A program made the translations under genes and the position numbers. Positions 9,608 to 37,979 of a DNA stretch of 64,000 nucleotides are shown in pieces. The stretch lies in NCBI GenBank assembly GCA_943737045.1, contig CALSFV010000340.1:62001-126000 (forward strand), in the 5' to 3' direction. Origin of the DNA: Parapristionchus giblindavisi (Eukaryota > Nematoda > Chromadorea > Rhabditida > Diplogasteridae). Positions within the stretch are counted from its first letter, which is position 1. Each line of letters begins with the position of its first letter. A model generated the notes under the pieces. That model ran no database searches, was not told the origin of the DNA, and saw only the letters and a program-made list of their open reading frames with translations.

Positions 9608-11838
9608 TTACTTTTGCACCGCATAAAGTATATTATTATTATCTTCAGAAGAACTAGTCTGTACCTGAAGCCAATGCACGAATTCATCGAAAGTAACGGC
9701 ATCCAGTTGTACTATTCCTTTCTCATTTATCAGAGCATTTAAGCTGCCATAGGCAAGTGAACGAAAGAATTCCGATTTGAACGCAAGAAACTCCTAAATG
9801 GAACAAGTAAGATTACGGTAATTCAGAGCATTGATCACCATGGGAACAGCTATAATTCTGTCGTAGATTAGCACTTTCAGATCAGCTAATGGATTTGATC
9901 TTTCACTCAGTGGCCATCTCATGCGTGGATGAACACCCTCGGTGTGAGTGGGAACAAGCTTAAATTGATCTTTGATCTTTGATCCTTGTTTGCTTCAACT
10001 TACGTTAACATGGAGTCGAAAGTGCGGTTGTTGCACTTTCTTCGAACCAAAGATATGGAGATCCTCGTAGGGCCATAATAAAATCGTGCCCATGAACATT
10101 TTGTTATGCAATTGCAGTTGCTCCTTTATCTTTCTTTAAAAATGTTCCATTAAACTGTATCGTGATCAGTGGCGAGGGAAAAAAAGAATATATGAGAGGA
10201 ATCGCGAGAAAATCGACCGTTTCGGAGGGTCCGCGGACATAGAAAATTCGACCCCCTGAAAAATTCAGATTAAGTACTTTGAACGATGCTCTATCGAACT
10301 GCGTTGGCCGAATTTGCATATCTGCTCTCATTTTCGAATAGCGGTAGGTCAAAGTTGGCAGGTACGGTTTTTTTGGCTCGAGTGTGCGTCAGAAAAATGA
10401 TCATAACTCCGTTCAAAATAATGATAGACACTTTTTCAAAAAAAGAATCGTAAGAGGAGATCTTGCGCAACATTTTCCATTTGATTTTTTTTTAATTTTT
10501 AAATTGATTCGACGCGGATATTTTGCTCTATAAGATCAGGCAAAAACTATTGCGCGATTTTGTATTTTTTAATTTTAATTAATTTTAAAATGTTTTAAGG
10601 AGGTAATAATTTTGCGGACCGTCCTATAGCAAGACCTTTTGTTGTCTAAGCATACATGTAATTAATCGACACCAACATCGAACCTAAATCGCTCCATTTT
10701 TTTGCGAAAATCCAGTTTTCAAATTTTGAGAACCCGCCACATCTGTGTTTCTAGCCCAAGTGAATACCAATTTGTGAGGTTTCTTAATGGCTCTCACCTG
10801 ATGTGACGTCAATAACATTCCATCCGTTCATGTTAGGTAGCAATTTGAGAATATTTATTGCTCTTTCATAAGTAGCTCTCTGACGATTTTCCATAAGGAT
10901 CCAGGATACGATAACGTATTCTCCATTAACCATCTAAGGAGCTGTATAATGCGAAAGTATTTCAGGAAAAAACACTCACCGGGACAAGAAGAACCCAACA
11001 TTGGGCAGTTCTACCCATAATTCCCCTTACTGCTTCAAATGTGCCATCCGAGCAAACGGTAGTTGATGCCTAATAGGTAAAATATAAGTGAAGCATTGTG
11101 TGGATGAGCTTACCGCTAATAACTTTTGCTGTTCCTCAGAACAGAATACAATGATTCGAGGACTATTGGGGTTGCTGGTTAACGAGTCATGCACCATAAA
11201 TGGCTTACCGCCTGCATTACAAAGCTGAATAATGCTATAGAATGGAAAAAAACCTTTCGTCTGCTGATATTTGGTTGTAATTCGAATGGGAACTTCTCTG
11301 GCTGCCATCATATCCTCATCTTTCGGCTTGTGACGAGAAATTATTCGAGAAAGTGAACTGGTACTACCTGAAAATCGAATATAAAACATTACTTATTATT
11401 ATTATTAAAATTGTGTAATACCTAGAAGTGCAGTAGCACGGGGTGTATTAGGTCCCACATGTGATCTAGCTCTACTGATGATATCTCGAGGCCTCAATGA
11501 CGGATTGATTGCCTGTTTTTTCACTTCCACCTTCGCGTGATGGGCCTAAAAGAAGTGATTTACAACGAAATTGATGGTATATAACCGTAATTCGATCGAG
11601 ATCAGCAGTGTGTCCATTATGATCCAACTTCTTGGAAAATACGCCGTTAATATCTCTTTCATAAATTGCCATGCATCTTGTGTCAGTTTTCCTCTCTGCA
11701 GCAAACATATTTACAAAAAAAGTAAAAGCACTACATACCTGAACAATAAAGAACTTCATTTCCGTCCTTTTTCGTGTACTTCAGTTCAAACATAAATCCT
11801 TCATGATATATCCTCGGTTTTACTGTCCTAGGTGCCAT
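9608..11838 (-). pseudogene. FLYWCH / MULE transposase-like gene, copy 2
   Basis: Same exon layout as copy 1, start at 11838. Here the T-tract at 11515-11520 is one base shorter, so the linker exon (about 11425-11545) reads through in frame (KVEVKKQAINPSLRPRDI) to the MULE-like exons. The N-terminal two thirds are therefore intact in this copy. The TAG near 9790 and the altered TTTAAG acceptor near 9965 are shared with copy 1, so the C-terminus is still broken. Confidence 0.7.
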
Positions 11839-11978
11839 CTGAAAACAATACGCGCTAGAGTAATTAATATATAGCGATAAGTAGCACGACAGTGATAGTA
11901 ACGGGATATATAAAGAGTGAAGTGTGCTTGGGGTAAGTGGAAAGCGTGCAGTGGAGTATTGGGAGATAGGAGAGTATA

Positions 11979-12327
11979 GGGTTGGCAATAATTGCGGGCC
12001 CGCAATGACTACTTTATTCCTATTTGGCCACTTATTGTGATCGGTCGTTATTCTGTTCTCTTCACTTTCCTTCGCCACAAGGTTCTATGCAAAAACGACC
12101 GCTCAACATGGAAACTCTCTCAAATGCAATCGTCTTTCGCTTGTCTCGCTATGGAAACAAAATGGCTTGAACCAGAATACTGTGTCGCTCTCTCGTTTAC
12201 TTGAGAGAACAGAAATCATTGCGGGCCCGCAATAGCATTGTGGGCCCACAATGATTTTACACCGCACTGCGGGCATGCAATCATTTACAATAAGAGTCGA
12301 GGCCCGCAACCCCCGAATAGCCAACCC
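11979..12327. mobile_element. inverted-repeat element with GGGTTGG ends, copy 2
   Basis: Duplicate of 2929-3277 carried by the tandem unit, with the same ends. Confidence 0.6.
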
Positions 12328-12389
12328 AAGGAGAGTAGCAGTTCGAGTGAAGTGCAAAAAAAAGTGTATGGAAGTAAGACATGGCCGAC

Positions 12390-13919
12390 ATTCATGAAGA
12401 AAAGTTGATGTGTACTGAGATGAGGATGATGAGATGGGCATGTAGAGTCACCCTGTATGATAGAATAGGAAATGAGGGGCTTAGAGGATTGATGAAAATA
12501 ACACCGATTGATGAAAAGATCCGAGAGAAGAGACTGTGATGGTACAGAGATGTGAAGAAAAGAGATAGAGACCACGTATGCAGAAGGTGATACACGGGGG
12601 GGGGGTGACATTTCAGCATCCGACATTTCGGCAACGGGGCATAACTCGGCTCATAGGGGTCCTAGAATCTTGAGATGGGTATCAGTGTGATCAGCATCAG
12701 TTACACTACCGTAATCTACCGTAACCAGCTCGGTGGGTCAGATTAAGTGCGGTGGGTCAGATTTCACTAAACATTGTCGGAACAGCCACTATGTGTTTGA
12801 TATCATCATGAGCTATTGCAAACTACCGTAATCTACCGTAACCAGTTCGGTGGGTCAGATTAAGTGCGGTGGGTCAGATTCCACTAAAAATTGTCTGAAC
12901 AGCCATTATGTGTGTGATATCATCATGAGCTATTGCAAACTACCGTAATCTACCGTAACCAGTTCGGTGGGTCAGATTAAGTGCGGTGGGTCAGATTCCA
13001 CTAAAAATTGTCTGAACAGCCATTATGTGTGTGATATCATCATGAGCTATTGCAAACTACCGTAATCTACCGTAACCAGTTCGGTGGGTCAGATTAAGTG
13101 CGATGGGTCAGATTTAACTGAAAATATGAGTCAGATCTGAGTAAGCATTGCTATATTTAGCAGCAGGGGTGTGCAGAAAAAGGATTTCAAAAAAATTTAA
13201 AAAGCGAAAAATTTTCGAAATTTATTTTGTGATATAATAGGGCTACTGATGCTAATCAGAATGATATCTATATCAAGGTTCCAGGACTCCGAGCCGAGTG
13301 ATGCCCCATTACCGGGATGTCGGAAATAATAGTTTTATTATTAAGAATTAACAATCTGATTCACCGAATCGGTATACGGTAGATTAGGGTAGATTTAAAT
13401 AGCTGATGATGATACCACACACGTAGTTGCTGTTCCGACAATTTTTAGTGAAATCTGACCCAAAGCACTTAATCTGACCCACCGAACTGGTTACGGTAGA
13501 TTACGGTAGTTTGCAATATCTCATACTGATATCGCACACATAGTGGCCATTCCGACAATTTTGAGTGAAACCTGGCTCATCGTACTTTATCTGACCCACC
13601 GAACTGGCTGCCGAAATGTCGGCTACCGAAATGTCACCCCCCCCCTCCCCCGAAATAAGGAACATGTATGCAGAAGGACGATACAGTAAGCTCCAAAAGG
13701 AATGATACCAAGAGGGAGACACAAATTTGATATGTACAGACATAATCAAGAAGGACTCAAGCTGACGGAACAACACACGCTGGACCGAACGCTACCGTTG
13801 GGCCGCTGGTCCATTTGGCATAGGAAGACTAGTTTTCCTGACCCCGTTTAACGTGATAAGAAGAACCCAACATCGTACTTTTCTTATACAGGAGCGTATA
13901 TGATTTGATTTGATTTGAT
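12390..13919 (+). mobile_element. 3' end of an RTE-like LINE, copy 2
   Basis: Duplicate of 3340-4872, again split by the fold-back element and carrying the same internal stop after EKIREKRL. Confidence 0.65.
12596..13645. mobile_element. fold-back element with G/C-tract ends, copy 2
   Basis: Duplicate of 3546-4598. The terminal homopolymer runs and one repeat unit differ slightly in length from copy 1. Confidence 0.75.
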
Positions 13920-14087
13920 TCGAATTAACAAAGTAACGGTACAAAAACCTTCAGCAAAGAAAACATTGAAGTAAAACATAACTGAAAACAATGCGATCAA
14001 TACGCAAGAAGAGTACATTATCCCATGCTTTTAAAATTTAAAATCATTTTATTTATTTAGAAAAAATTAATTGTTCAATTTCGCTCG

Positions 14088-15230
14088 GAACATACATATT
14101 GATAACTAAGATTCTCAAAAGTGACCGATCGACTTATGTGCTTGTCTTTTAAAACAAATTTTCCAAAATGCATAGATATATGGGTAATGTTATTCCCAAT
14201 TCTGTCCATTATGGAATTTATGCGGATGATTTAAAAATTTATGCTGAGGTTCCCGCGCACACTAGTGATTTGCAAAAGGCTATTGATAATATATCTGATT
14301 GGGCTGATGCTTGGAATCTAACTCTCTCTGAGACTAAGTGCGTTGTAATGCATTACGGTAATCAAAAATCTTGTAGTGATTACTTTTTAAAGGGTTTTAA
14401 GCTTTCTTGTTCTGACGAGGTAAAGGATTTGGGTATATTAATGTCGCCTAATTTAAGTTTCAAGTCCCATATTAATAATGCTGTTCGTAAAGCCAGATCA
14501 AAAATCAATATTCTATTTAGAACTTTCCGTAGTCGCGAAATTGAAGTCTACAAAGCCGCTTATACGTCTTTTATATTACCTATTATTAGCTACGGATCTG
14601 TCGTTTGGAATTCTAAAAGATCTGGATTGACTAAAGAGATTGAATCCGTTCAAAGAGATTTTACTCGAAGACTATTCAGTCGTTGTTCTATTCCTTATGA
14701 TACATATCTCAATCGTGTTCACTTTCTAGATTTCATTACACTCGAACATAGACACGTGATTGCAGATTTACTTTTCCTATATAATTCAATCCATCAAAAT
14801 TATGAGTACAATTGCTCTTTCCTCTTTAAAGTTGTTCCCGCTTTGCATCTGAGAAGCGGCAATTCGTTGAGAATCATTCATTCTACCCTTCAAAATATCA
14901 ACCACTTCCCATTCAACGTTAGCCTCACGAACTATTGATATTTGGAATAATCTCCCTGATGCTATTGTGCAGGCGTCACCAGCAGTCTTTCGTAATCATG
15001 TAAAAAATATACCATATAATGTGATTGTCCCTGAGGCACATATTCATTCATGAAATGACTGAGTAGGTAAGATTCCTACTGCCTCTTCCTCCAACCCCCG
15101 TCTTCCCACATTTCACCGATTCGCCTTGGCGACGGACATCCTTCAAAAACACTTATCTAACAGATATTCCCGATCCCATCCCCGATACGTTCACTTGAAG
15201 GAATAAATATTATATTATATTATATTATTA
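14088..15230 (+). pseudogene. 5'-truncated CR1/jockey-like LINE, copy 2
   Basis: The reverse transcriptase frame is open from 14168 to 14938 (256 codons), longer than copy 1 because AAA replaces the TAA. It still ends at the shared frameshift, after which the LINE C-terminus (DIWNNLPDAIV) continues in another frame. One coding difference is Arg here for Leu in copy 1 within FRTFRSREIEVYK. The 3' tail ends in (TATTA)n. Confidence 0.85.
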
Positions 15231-15456
15231 TATAAAGAAATGAAATTAGTTTGAGACAATTGAGAGTTACTGTAGCGATATACGGTATTCGATGATACTG
15301 TAATATCGATTGACTGGACATTATAAAAAGAAAGTCAGTTTGATCGGAGATGCGTGTATCAAATACGGCAACTGAGGAATTCTTGTGATTGAATCACCTG
15401 TAAATATTCACGTGTGAATACTTCTATAATCTCGACAAGCATCGTTTTGCTCCAGA

Positions 15457-15902
15457 AAAAAATTCTCCGAAATATCCTTTTGCGGAATTGAATCTCCGAA
15501 AAAAACTTTCCGAAATGTCCTATTCCGAAATGTCCTTCTCCGAAAAAAACTTTCCGAAATGTCCTATTCCGAAATGTCCTTCTCCGAAAAAAACTTTCCG
15601 AAATGTCCTATTCCGAAATGTCCTTCTCCGAAAAAAACTTTCCGAAATGTCCTATTCCGAAATGTCCTTCTCCGAAAAAACTTTCCGAAATGTCCTATTC
15701 CGAAATGTCCTTCTCCGAAAACGAACTTTCCGAAATGTCCTATTCCGAAATGTCCTTCTCCGAAATAAACTTTCCGAAATGTCCTTCTCCGAGATAAAAC
15801 TTTCCGAAATGTCCTTCTCCCAGTTGGATTTTCCGAAATGTCCTTTTCCGAATATTCGTCTCCCAAGTGGTATTTTCCCAAATTTTTTTTCCGAAATGTC
15901 TT
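15457..15902. repeat. 44-bp minisatellite, copy 2
   Basis: Duplicate of 6410-6855 with the same number of units. Confidence 0.9.
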
Positions 15903-16964
15903 ATCACCATCAGAACAATAATATTTGCAATTCCAATTCTCATAAAAAAATTCATTCATCACACCATTCAATTAACCGAGCTGCTGTTAACCATCCGACT
16001 ATAATACAGTGCAATGGCACACAACACAATATAAGTCAGTGTTTATTTCGAGAATTGGAGGGTCGGTGAGTACGGTTTGCCAGGTGGGGTCAGGGTGGGG
16101 CCAGGGTGGGGGTTACCTCGATTGGTCTTTACCTACTTTCAAAGATCAAAGTCAGAAATTTAGCAAAATTTTTTGTGAACACCTCCAACGTATATCTTTG
16201 AAAATATGAGATTTCATCGTAACAGGCGAAGTGACGAAAGCTGCAAGAGCGAAAGCTACAGCTTGAAATCGGAGTCATTCCGATCTTTTTGGCTTCACAG
16301 CCCTGGGATGGGGTCACCGCTCTCACGATATTTCAGAAGAACAGGAACAGGATTTTTCACTAACAATAAAACACTAGGTCGGGAAGGTTTTCACACCCCC
16401 TCGTATTGTATTGATGACATTCTTTCGTTTTGTAGTGGTGCAGTCGCAAAAATGATTCTGTGGATCTACTGTAGTAGAGTACTGGGAGTTCATCCCCGAG
16501 AAAACGGTGAGCAGCATTTATGGACTGAATTACAAAAAACTCAGTTCCGGGAAATGAACGCGATTGAAATACGTATGTAATAAACGTTTATTAAAAAGAT
16601 TGTTTCCAAGCGTACTAAATAACAAAAAAACATTAAGTATTACATAAAAAATATATTTATTTTCGATCAAAATTAAATTAAACGAATCAATTTTCCGCAA
16701 TGTAATCCATGAGAGCACTCTTCTCTTTAGAGTGGAACGTCTGAAAAATATCAATTGAAATAATTCGACAGGTTTTTTTGAAAAATCAATACCTTAAAAT
16801 TCGGACTATTGATTATCTGTTTGACCATATTCAAGTCCTGTTGCATGGCAACCTCAATCACAGCTTTCATCTTCAGCAGATTGTAGCGAATGGCTAGTTG
16901 AAATTTACGACCAGTATTCATCTGATTATAAAATCAATATCATTATTTTTCCAAAAAAATATCC

Positions 16965-17085
16965 TTAAAGGCACACCCCGAGTTAATTTGAAACTCTCCG
17001 CTCTGGCCACACTCTCTCGCTTTCTTTGTCTGCGAGAGATTATTGCCAATGCGTAGAGTAAAATTAGCTTGGGGTGTGCCTTTAA
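16965..17085. mobile_element. MITE family B, copy in unit 2
   Basis: TTAA-flanked AGGCACACCCC element, the duplicate of 7918-8038. Confidence 0.85.
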
Positions 17086-17182
17086 GCTGTGCTAAACTGT
17101 CAGAACTTATTATGTAAGTACCGAAAACAAAAATATTAAATTAAATTAATATGATAATCTTGATGTTCGGGTACATAAAATA

Positions 17183-17347
17183 CACTGAGAGCAAACTTAC
17201 CTGGCAAATCGTTACCCCGATACACTTTCCTGGAAACGGTTACCCCAAATGATGAATTATTCAATGGCTGAATTCACCATTTGGGGTAATCGTTTGCCAG
17301 GAAAGTGTATCGGGGTAACGATTTGCCAGGTAAGTTTGCTCTCAGTG
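17183..17347. mobile_element. CACTGAGAGC MITE, copy in unit 2
   Basis: Duplicate of 8136-8300, with TA flanks. Confidence 0.8.
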
Positions 17348-17481
17348 TAACTACCACACGATCTCCACAAATAAAATCATCGACAGCCTCCTTCACTTCA
17401 TCTGACTGGAATTCCCGTGCGGCAATGAGTATGGCTTCACAATTCTCCTCACCTATGTAACCACCGCCAGGAAGAGCCACC

Positions 17482-17602
17482 TTAAAGGGAGCGTTACCTC
17501 ACTCAATGGTCTCTTCATTGCGCACACTATTTTTCTGTTCTCTAACAACGAGAGAGCATTGCGCGTCGAAGAGACCATTGAGTGAGGTTACGCTCCCTTT
17601 AA
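17482..17602. mobile_element. MITE family A, copy in unit 2
   Basis: Duplicate of 8435-8555. Confidence 0.9.
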
Positions 17603-17626
17603 ATAGACTTAGTTCTTCACTTCTAC

Positions 17627-17747
17627 TTAAAGGGACCGAGACCTTTGTCAACGGTCTCTTCAACGCTCTACGCTCTCTCGTTGTTAAAGAACAGAGAAAT
17701 AGTGTGCGCAATGAAGAGACCATTGAGAGAGGTTACGCTCCCTTTAA
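17627..17747. mobile_element. MITE family A variant, copy in unit 2
   Basis: Duplicate of 8580-8700. Confidence 0.85.
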
Positions 17748-18546
17748 AAAGGGGGACAGGAGATGTGGGGGTGCGCAATTGATATGAAGAACGTGGGACA
17801 CAGGAAGTGACCACGTGCTCTCTATTGTAATTGAGAGGTTGAGCGCGTGGCTCTTTTTGGCATTTTTCCAAATTTTCAATGCGCGCTCTCCCCGTGCTAT
17901 CTATGCCTGTGGAATCAATGAACATATTACTCATATTACGGTAATTCGAAGCATTTAAAATTAAAAGAAAATTGTCGTTGTATTCAGGGAGCTGTGTTAT
18001 ATAGTTCTGCCTGGCCAGTTTAGTCACGAAAAACTCGAGGGTTCCCTTCTTTAGTGTTAAAAACTTGAAAAATGCTTGAAAATGCTTTTTTTGATAATTT
18101 TTTGAACTGCATTTTCCGCATTTTCGAGCATTTTTCAAGTTCTGAATAGCATTAGAAAACTTGCATTCAACTTCTCTTTGCGTTTTGCCAGCCTCAAATG
18201 TTATTAATTCTAGTAACTTAGCTACTTTATTGAATGCTTATTTGAATGCTTATGAAGTGTGAAATATGTTAAATAAAGCATGCATTCGAATGAAGAAAAA
18301 AACTCTGGTAATCTATTATGTGTTACGTGCGACAAGTTACGGCCCGCTGTTTCGGCTATGGGATCTAGACAGTGAAACTCTACTCAGTGGTGTTGGCCAT
18401 CTATCGCTTCATTACCGTCTATCGCTTCATTACCGTCTTTGTAGGAATTTTCATTTTATTTGTATTTTCATCTTTAACACCCTAGTCGTAGCATCTTATT
18501 TATGTGAACTCCACTACCTATCAAATATTTTATCAGAAATTATACT

Positions 18547-19013
18547 TTACTTTTGCACCGCATAAAGTATATTATTATTATCTTCAGAAGAACTAGTCTG
18601 TACCTGAAGCCAATGCACGAATTCATCGTAAGTAACGGCATCCAGTTGTACTATTCCTTTCTCATTTATCAGAGCATTCAAGCTGCCATAGGCAAGTGAA
18701 CGAAAGAATTCTGATTTGAACGCAAGAAACTCCTGAATGGAACAAGTAATATTACGGTAATTATGAGCATTGATCACCATGGGAACAGCTATAATTCTGT
18801 CGTCAATGAGCACTTTCAGATCAGCTAATGGATTTGATCTTTCACTCAGTGGCCATCTCATGCGTGGATGAACACCCTCGGTGTGAGTGGGAACAAGCTG
18901 AAATTGATCTTTGATCTTTGATCTTTGATCCTTGTCTGCTTCAACTTACGTTAACATGGAGCCGAAAGTGCGGTTGTTGCACTTTCTTCGAACCAAAGAT
19001 ATGGAGATCCTCG
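18547..19013 (-). pseudogene. C-terminal exons of the FLYWCH/MULE-like gene, copy 3
   Basis: Exons at about 18953-19013 (DLHIFGSKKVQQPHFRLHVN, ending at a GTAAGT donor) and 18547-18896 (LVPTHTEGVHPRMRWPLSER onward, to a stop). Unlike copies 1 and 2 it keeps a TTTCAG acceptor and a CAG codon where they have TAG, so the final frame is open. No upstream transposase exons follow it on this strand, so it is a fragment. Confidence 0.6.
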
Positions 19014-19095
19014 TAGGGCCATAATAAAATCGTGCCCATGAACATTTTGTTACGCAATTGCAGTTGCTCCTTTATCTTTCTTTAAAAATGTTTCA

Positions 19096-19216
19096 TTAAA
19101 GGGAGCGCAACCTCACTCAATGGCCTCTTCATTGCGCACACTATTTATCTGTTCTCTAACAACGAGAGAGCATTGCGCGTCGAAGAGACCATTGAGAGAG
19201 GTTACGCTCCCTTTAA
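19096..19216. mobile_element. MITE family A with an empty-site counterpart
   Basis: Ends AGGGAGCGCAACC / GGTTACGCTCCCT. Units 1 and 2 have the uninterrupted sequence CATTAAACTG at the same place (1094-1103), so this copy is a datable insertion. Confidence 0.95.
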
Positions 19217-19344
19217 ACTGTATCATGATCAGTGGCGAGAGAAAAAAAAGAATATATAACAAGGGAGGGTATACGGAACCATAAATAAAAAGGAGAAATT
19301 CGGCAAAAATATCAAAAAGATTGAAATTTAATGATGGGGCTTAC

Positions 19345-20115
19345 GTTTCACTAGCTGCATCTTTATCCTCAAAGATTATTTCAAGATCTGCATTTAATTG
19401 CCAATGGCGGGCGTTCTCAACTGGACTTATCTTGAGCCAAACCTGAAGCAAAATTACGGTATGAATTGACTTCTTCAGATTGCGATATGATATGACTACT
19501 GTACATTATGACACTATATTAGTATTTTTCGTATATAATGTACTTGAGTAATTGCCATGCGATTAACACAGAAAAATTCAATCGATCAACCACCCCTTTC
19601 CCCCTTCCCTCCTCTCGCTCGCACTGATTTACGTGCTATTTGGCATGGATTCTCTCTCTAAACATAGAAATTCACTGTGGATGTGACTGGCTACTCTCGT
19701 ACCAAATAGACAAGTGTATAGTAAAATTTATACAGTCAATTAAATTAGTAATGTAACTAGATGTGCTATTATTGGTTTAACTTGCACGTTAAAAATAGAT
19801 TATAAAAGTAATATATTAGTTAATAATGTGCCTAATGGTGTTTCGTATAATACCATAGTCGCTCACCGAGATGCAGCTTTCGTTTTGCGGTAACTTTGAC
19901 TTTCCAATCGAATCCGGCCATTGATAAAACTTTCGAGGTATATCCTTCTTTTAATAATTCTGCCATCTGGGAAAATCAATGCACTCATAAAAAATTATGA
20001 CCCTATAAAGTTGAGGAATGGTGAAACTTACATCAACCTGGAAGACCGTCGATGATTCTCTCACTTCTTCTGGTTCAATGAAAAGATCAGGATCGTCCAG
20101 AATAAAGGTTGACAT
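19345..20115 (-). CDS. MATH-domain N-terminal exons (probable MATH-BTB gene)
   Basis: Three minus-strand exons. Exon 1, 20032-20115, starts MSTFILDDPDLFIEPEEV and ends at GTAAGT. Exon 2, 19867-19966, contains AGFDWKVKVTAKRKLHLG. Exon 3, 19345-19442, contains VWLKISPVENARHWQLNADL. The run W.V.V...L.VWL...W resembles a MATH domain, the substrate-binding part of nematode MATH-BTB (CUL3 adaptor) proteins. The join of exon 2 (phase 1) to exon 3 (phase 0) does not agree, so either a small exon is missing from my model or there is an indel. The next piece in this direction is MULE-derived sequence, then BTB-type exons at 17481-16687, which suggests a split and possibly dead gene. Confidence 0.5.
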
Positions 20116-20242
20116 GACTGAATGGATGGATAAAATTGGTGAAGAAGGTTTTTGAGGACTTCACAATAAACCAAAGTGCTACGAAACACCCATTAAAGCT
20201 GATAAAGTTGATTCAATGTCAAAATGTCACAATAAAAAAAAG

Positions 20243-20384
20243 CTGTGGCCGTATGCATGAACAAAGGGAAAACCGTTTGTGATTATCGTAGGCGGAGGCT
20301 TTTTGTAAAACGCCTCCGCATACGCTTATAAAGTAACATTTCCCCGGAAAACGGTTTTCCCGTTGTTCATGCATACGGCCACAG
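20243..20384. mobile_element. MITE family C (CTGTGGCCGTATGCA)
   Basis: Inverted ends CTGTGGCCGTATGCATGAAC / GTTCATGCATACGGCCACAG with an inner GC-rich palindrome (GGCGGAGG). It lies just upstream of the MATH exon 1. A second copy is at 51824-51970. Confidence 0.85.
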
Positions 20385-21826
20385 GTTAGAACAAACTAAA
20401 GAAGAAGAGAAATTTTGAGTTGGTGAGTAATGTTCAAGACAAAATATGCACAGAATAGATAGGCAAAACAGATACAACATATGATATGAGAGATATATAT
20501 TGTGTGGCTGCACACACAGGGCTTTATGGTAGCGTCGCAATAAGGATTGTATGGCGGAGGTCACCGAATATGGGCGGAGTCTTCCCGATGGCTATGCTTC
20601 CATTCCAGACGATAGAGTTCTCACCACAATTAAAGGGAGCGTAACCTCTCTCAATGGCCTCTTTATTGCGCATACTATTTCTCTGTTCGCTAACAACGAG
20701 AGAGAATTGCGCGTCGAAGAGACCATTGAGTGAGGTTACGCTCCCTTTAACGATATTGTCCACAGATTAGGAACAGATCGATACCATTTTTGTTGAATCT
20801 ATAATGAGCTCTAACATTTTGGAAGCCCACGCAGTCCATTGTTTAGGACCAGGGCCGAAGCACTGGATCGTTTTAGATTTATTATGTTTTTTCTTAAATA
20901 AGTTTCTAACACAACCCATCTCTTAATCTCTCCCTTTCTCTCTTTCTCTGCAAAAAATAATTGTTTCTCTCTGCATTTTCGAGAGTCATCCTATTAAAAA
21001 GATGGAAATATACTCTAATCATACTACCTGCTCTTTTTGTTCTCCGATTTGAGAAAAGCTGCGTTATGAGAAGAGTTAACAAAGATTTTCCCACGTTATT
21101 TTGAACCGAATGTGCATATACAATAACGAAGTTCGTTAGTTGTTTTCTGTTCGATTGATGATGATAAATATTTAAATTTTACAAAAAAAAGAATATTTTT
21201 ACAATCAGAGACAGTAAGAATGTTCAAACATTTAAAGATTTCAAAAATATGTGTACAAATCAAATCTCTTTGCCTAGTGATCCACTATAAAATTTTGGAA
21301 ACTACTCTCCAATTCTCCTTGCTACTCTAATACTCAGAAATAAAGTCAATAGTCAATAGATTTGTCCAAACGGGACTTTTTAACGTGCTCGAAAATATAG
21401 TGGCGAACTGTAAGAGGACATTTTTATATTAATCTTTGATCCTTGATATTTGATTTTTACCACTAGGTTTTGTCAGAACGTGTACACCAACACCATTTGG
21501 AAGATCCCTGATATAGATAATTGCCAGGGTTCTTTCAATCTCTTTCAATCCACCGATCCGATTGGCATTTGCTACGCGAAATGACGACAAGCAATCTCAA
21601 TTTACATTGAAAGAACTATTACTGTCCCTCTATTCTTCTCACTATTATCCAATTCCATTCAAATGCAATATATTCCATTGTCCATTTTCTTTCTTATCCA
21701 TTTCATTCTTCCACTTTCCATCCAAAGGACTCGGTTCTTTTCTAGAACTTCTCTCAACTGACTCGGTCAACCCCACTGACTCTCTGATCTTCATTCTAAT
21801 ACTAACTTCATATCCCAACCCCAACA
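20385..21826. other. intergenic region between the MATH and 28-exon genes
   Basis: Contains one family A MITE (20630-20750) and, on the minus strand at about 20755-20870, a short open frame reading CFGPGPKQWTAWASKMLELI before a stop, which could be a decayed exon. From about 21540 it becomes a C/T-rich 5' region for the gene starting at 21827. I see no TATA-like element I would trust. Confidence 0.4.
20630..20750. mobile_element. MITE family A
   Basis: TTAA flanks, AGGGAGCGTAACCTCTCTC / TGAGGTTACGCTCCCT. Confidence 0.9.
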
Positions 21827-37715
<15,889 letters not shown>

Positions 37716-37846
37716 AGAACGGAAATGGTACCGTACACCTACCATAACCTCCTTTACTGTAACCTGATTTTTAGAACTCGTCGAGGCATTAACCAAATGA
37801 CTCACTGATTCTACTCACTCCAATAGTCGAACTAACAAAGATACTG

Positions 37847-37852
37847 AATAAA
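37847..37852 (+). terminator. poly(A) signal of the 28-exon gene
   Basis: AATAAA about 130 bp after the stop at 37715. Confidence 0.6.
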
Positions 37853-37910
37853 TTTTAATAGATTACGCTTGTCTTACAACAGAAAAAGATCTACGCATGA
37901 ATGTTGTGGG

Positions 37911-37912
<2 letters not shown>

Positions 37913-37979
<67 letters not shown>

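Larger units (their letters stand above)
16687..17481 (-). pseudogene. C-terminal exons of a BTB-type gene, copy 2
   Basis: Duplicate of 7640-8434 with the same three exons and the same 5' truncation at a family A MITE. In the presumed ancestral order this copy is the one nearest the MATH exons at 19345-20115. Confidence 0.5.
9054..17976. repeat. tandem unit 2 of the ~9 kb duplication
   Basis: Nearly identical to 1-9053. The largest difference is a 124-bp segment (8847-8970 in unit 1) missing at 17890. CCCC microhomology at the edges suggests a deletion. Small differences also alter reading frames in the LINE and the FLYWCH/MULE gene. Confidence 0.95.
17977..19258. repeat. partial third copy of the tandem unit, diverged
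   Basis: Matches 1-1140 and 9054-10193 up to AAGAATATAT, then switches to unrelated sequence. It has clearly more substitutions than units 1 and 2 have between them, a 15-bp local duplication (CTATCGCTTCATTACCGT) and one extra family A MITE at 19096. It probably represents the older paralogous segment that served as the substrate for unequal exchange. Confidence 0.9.
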
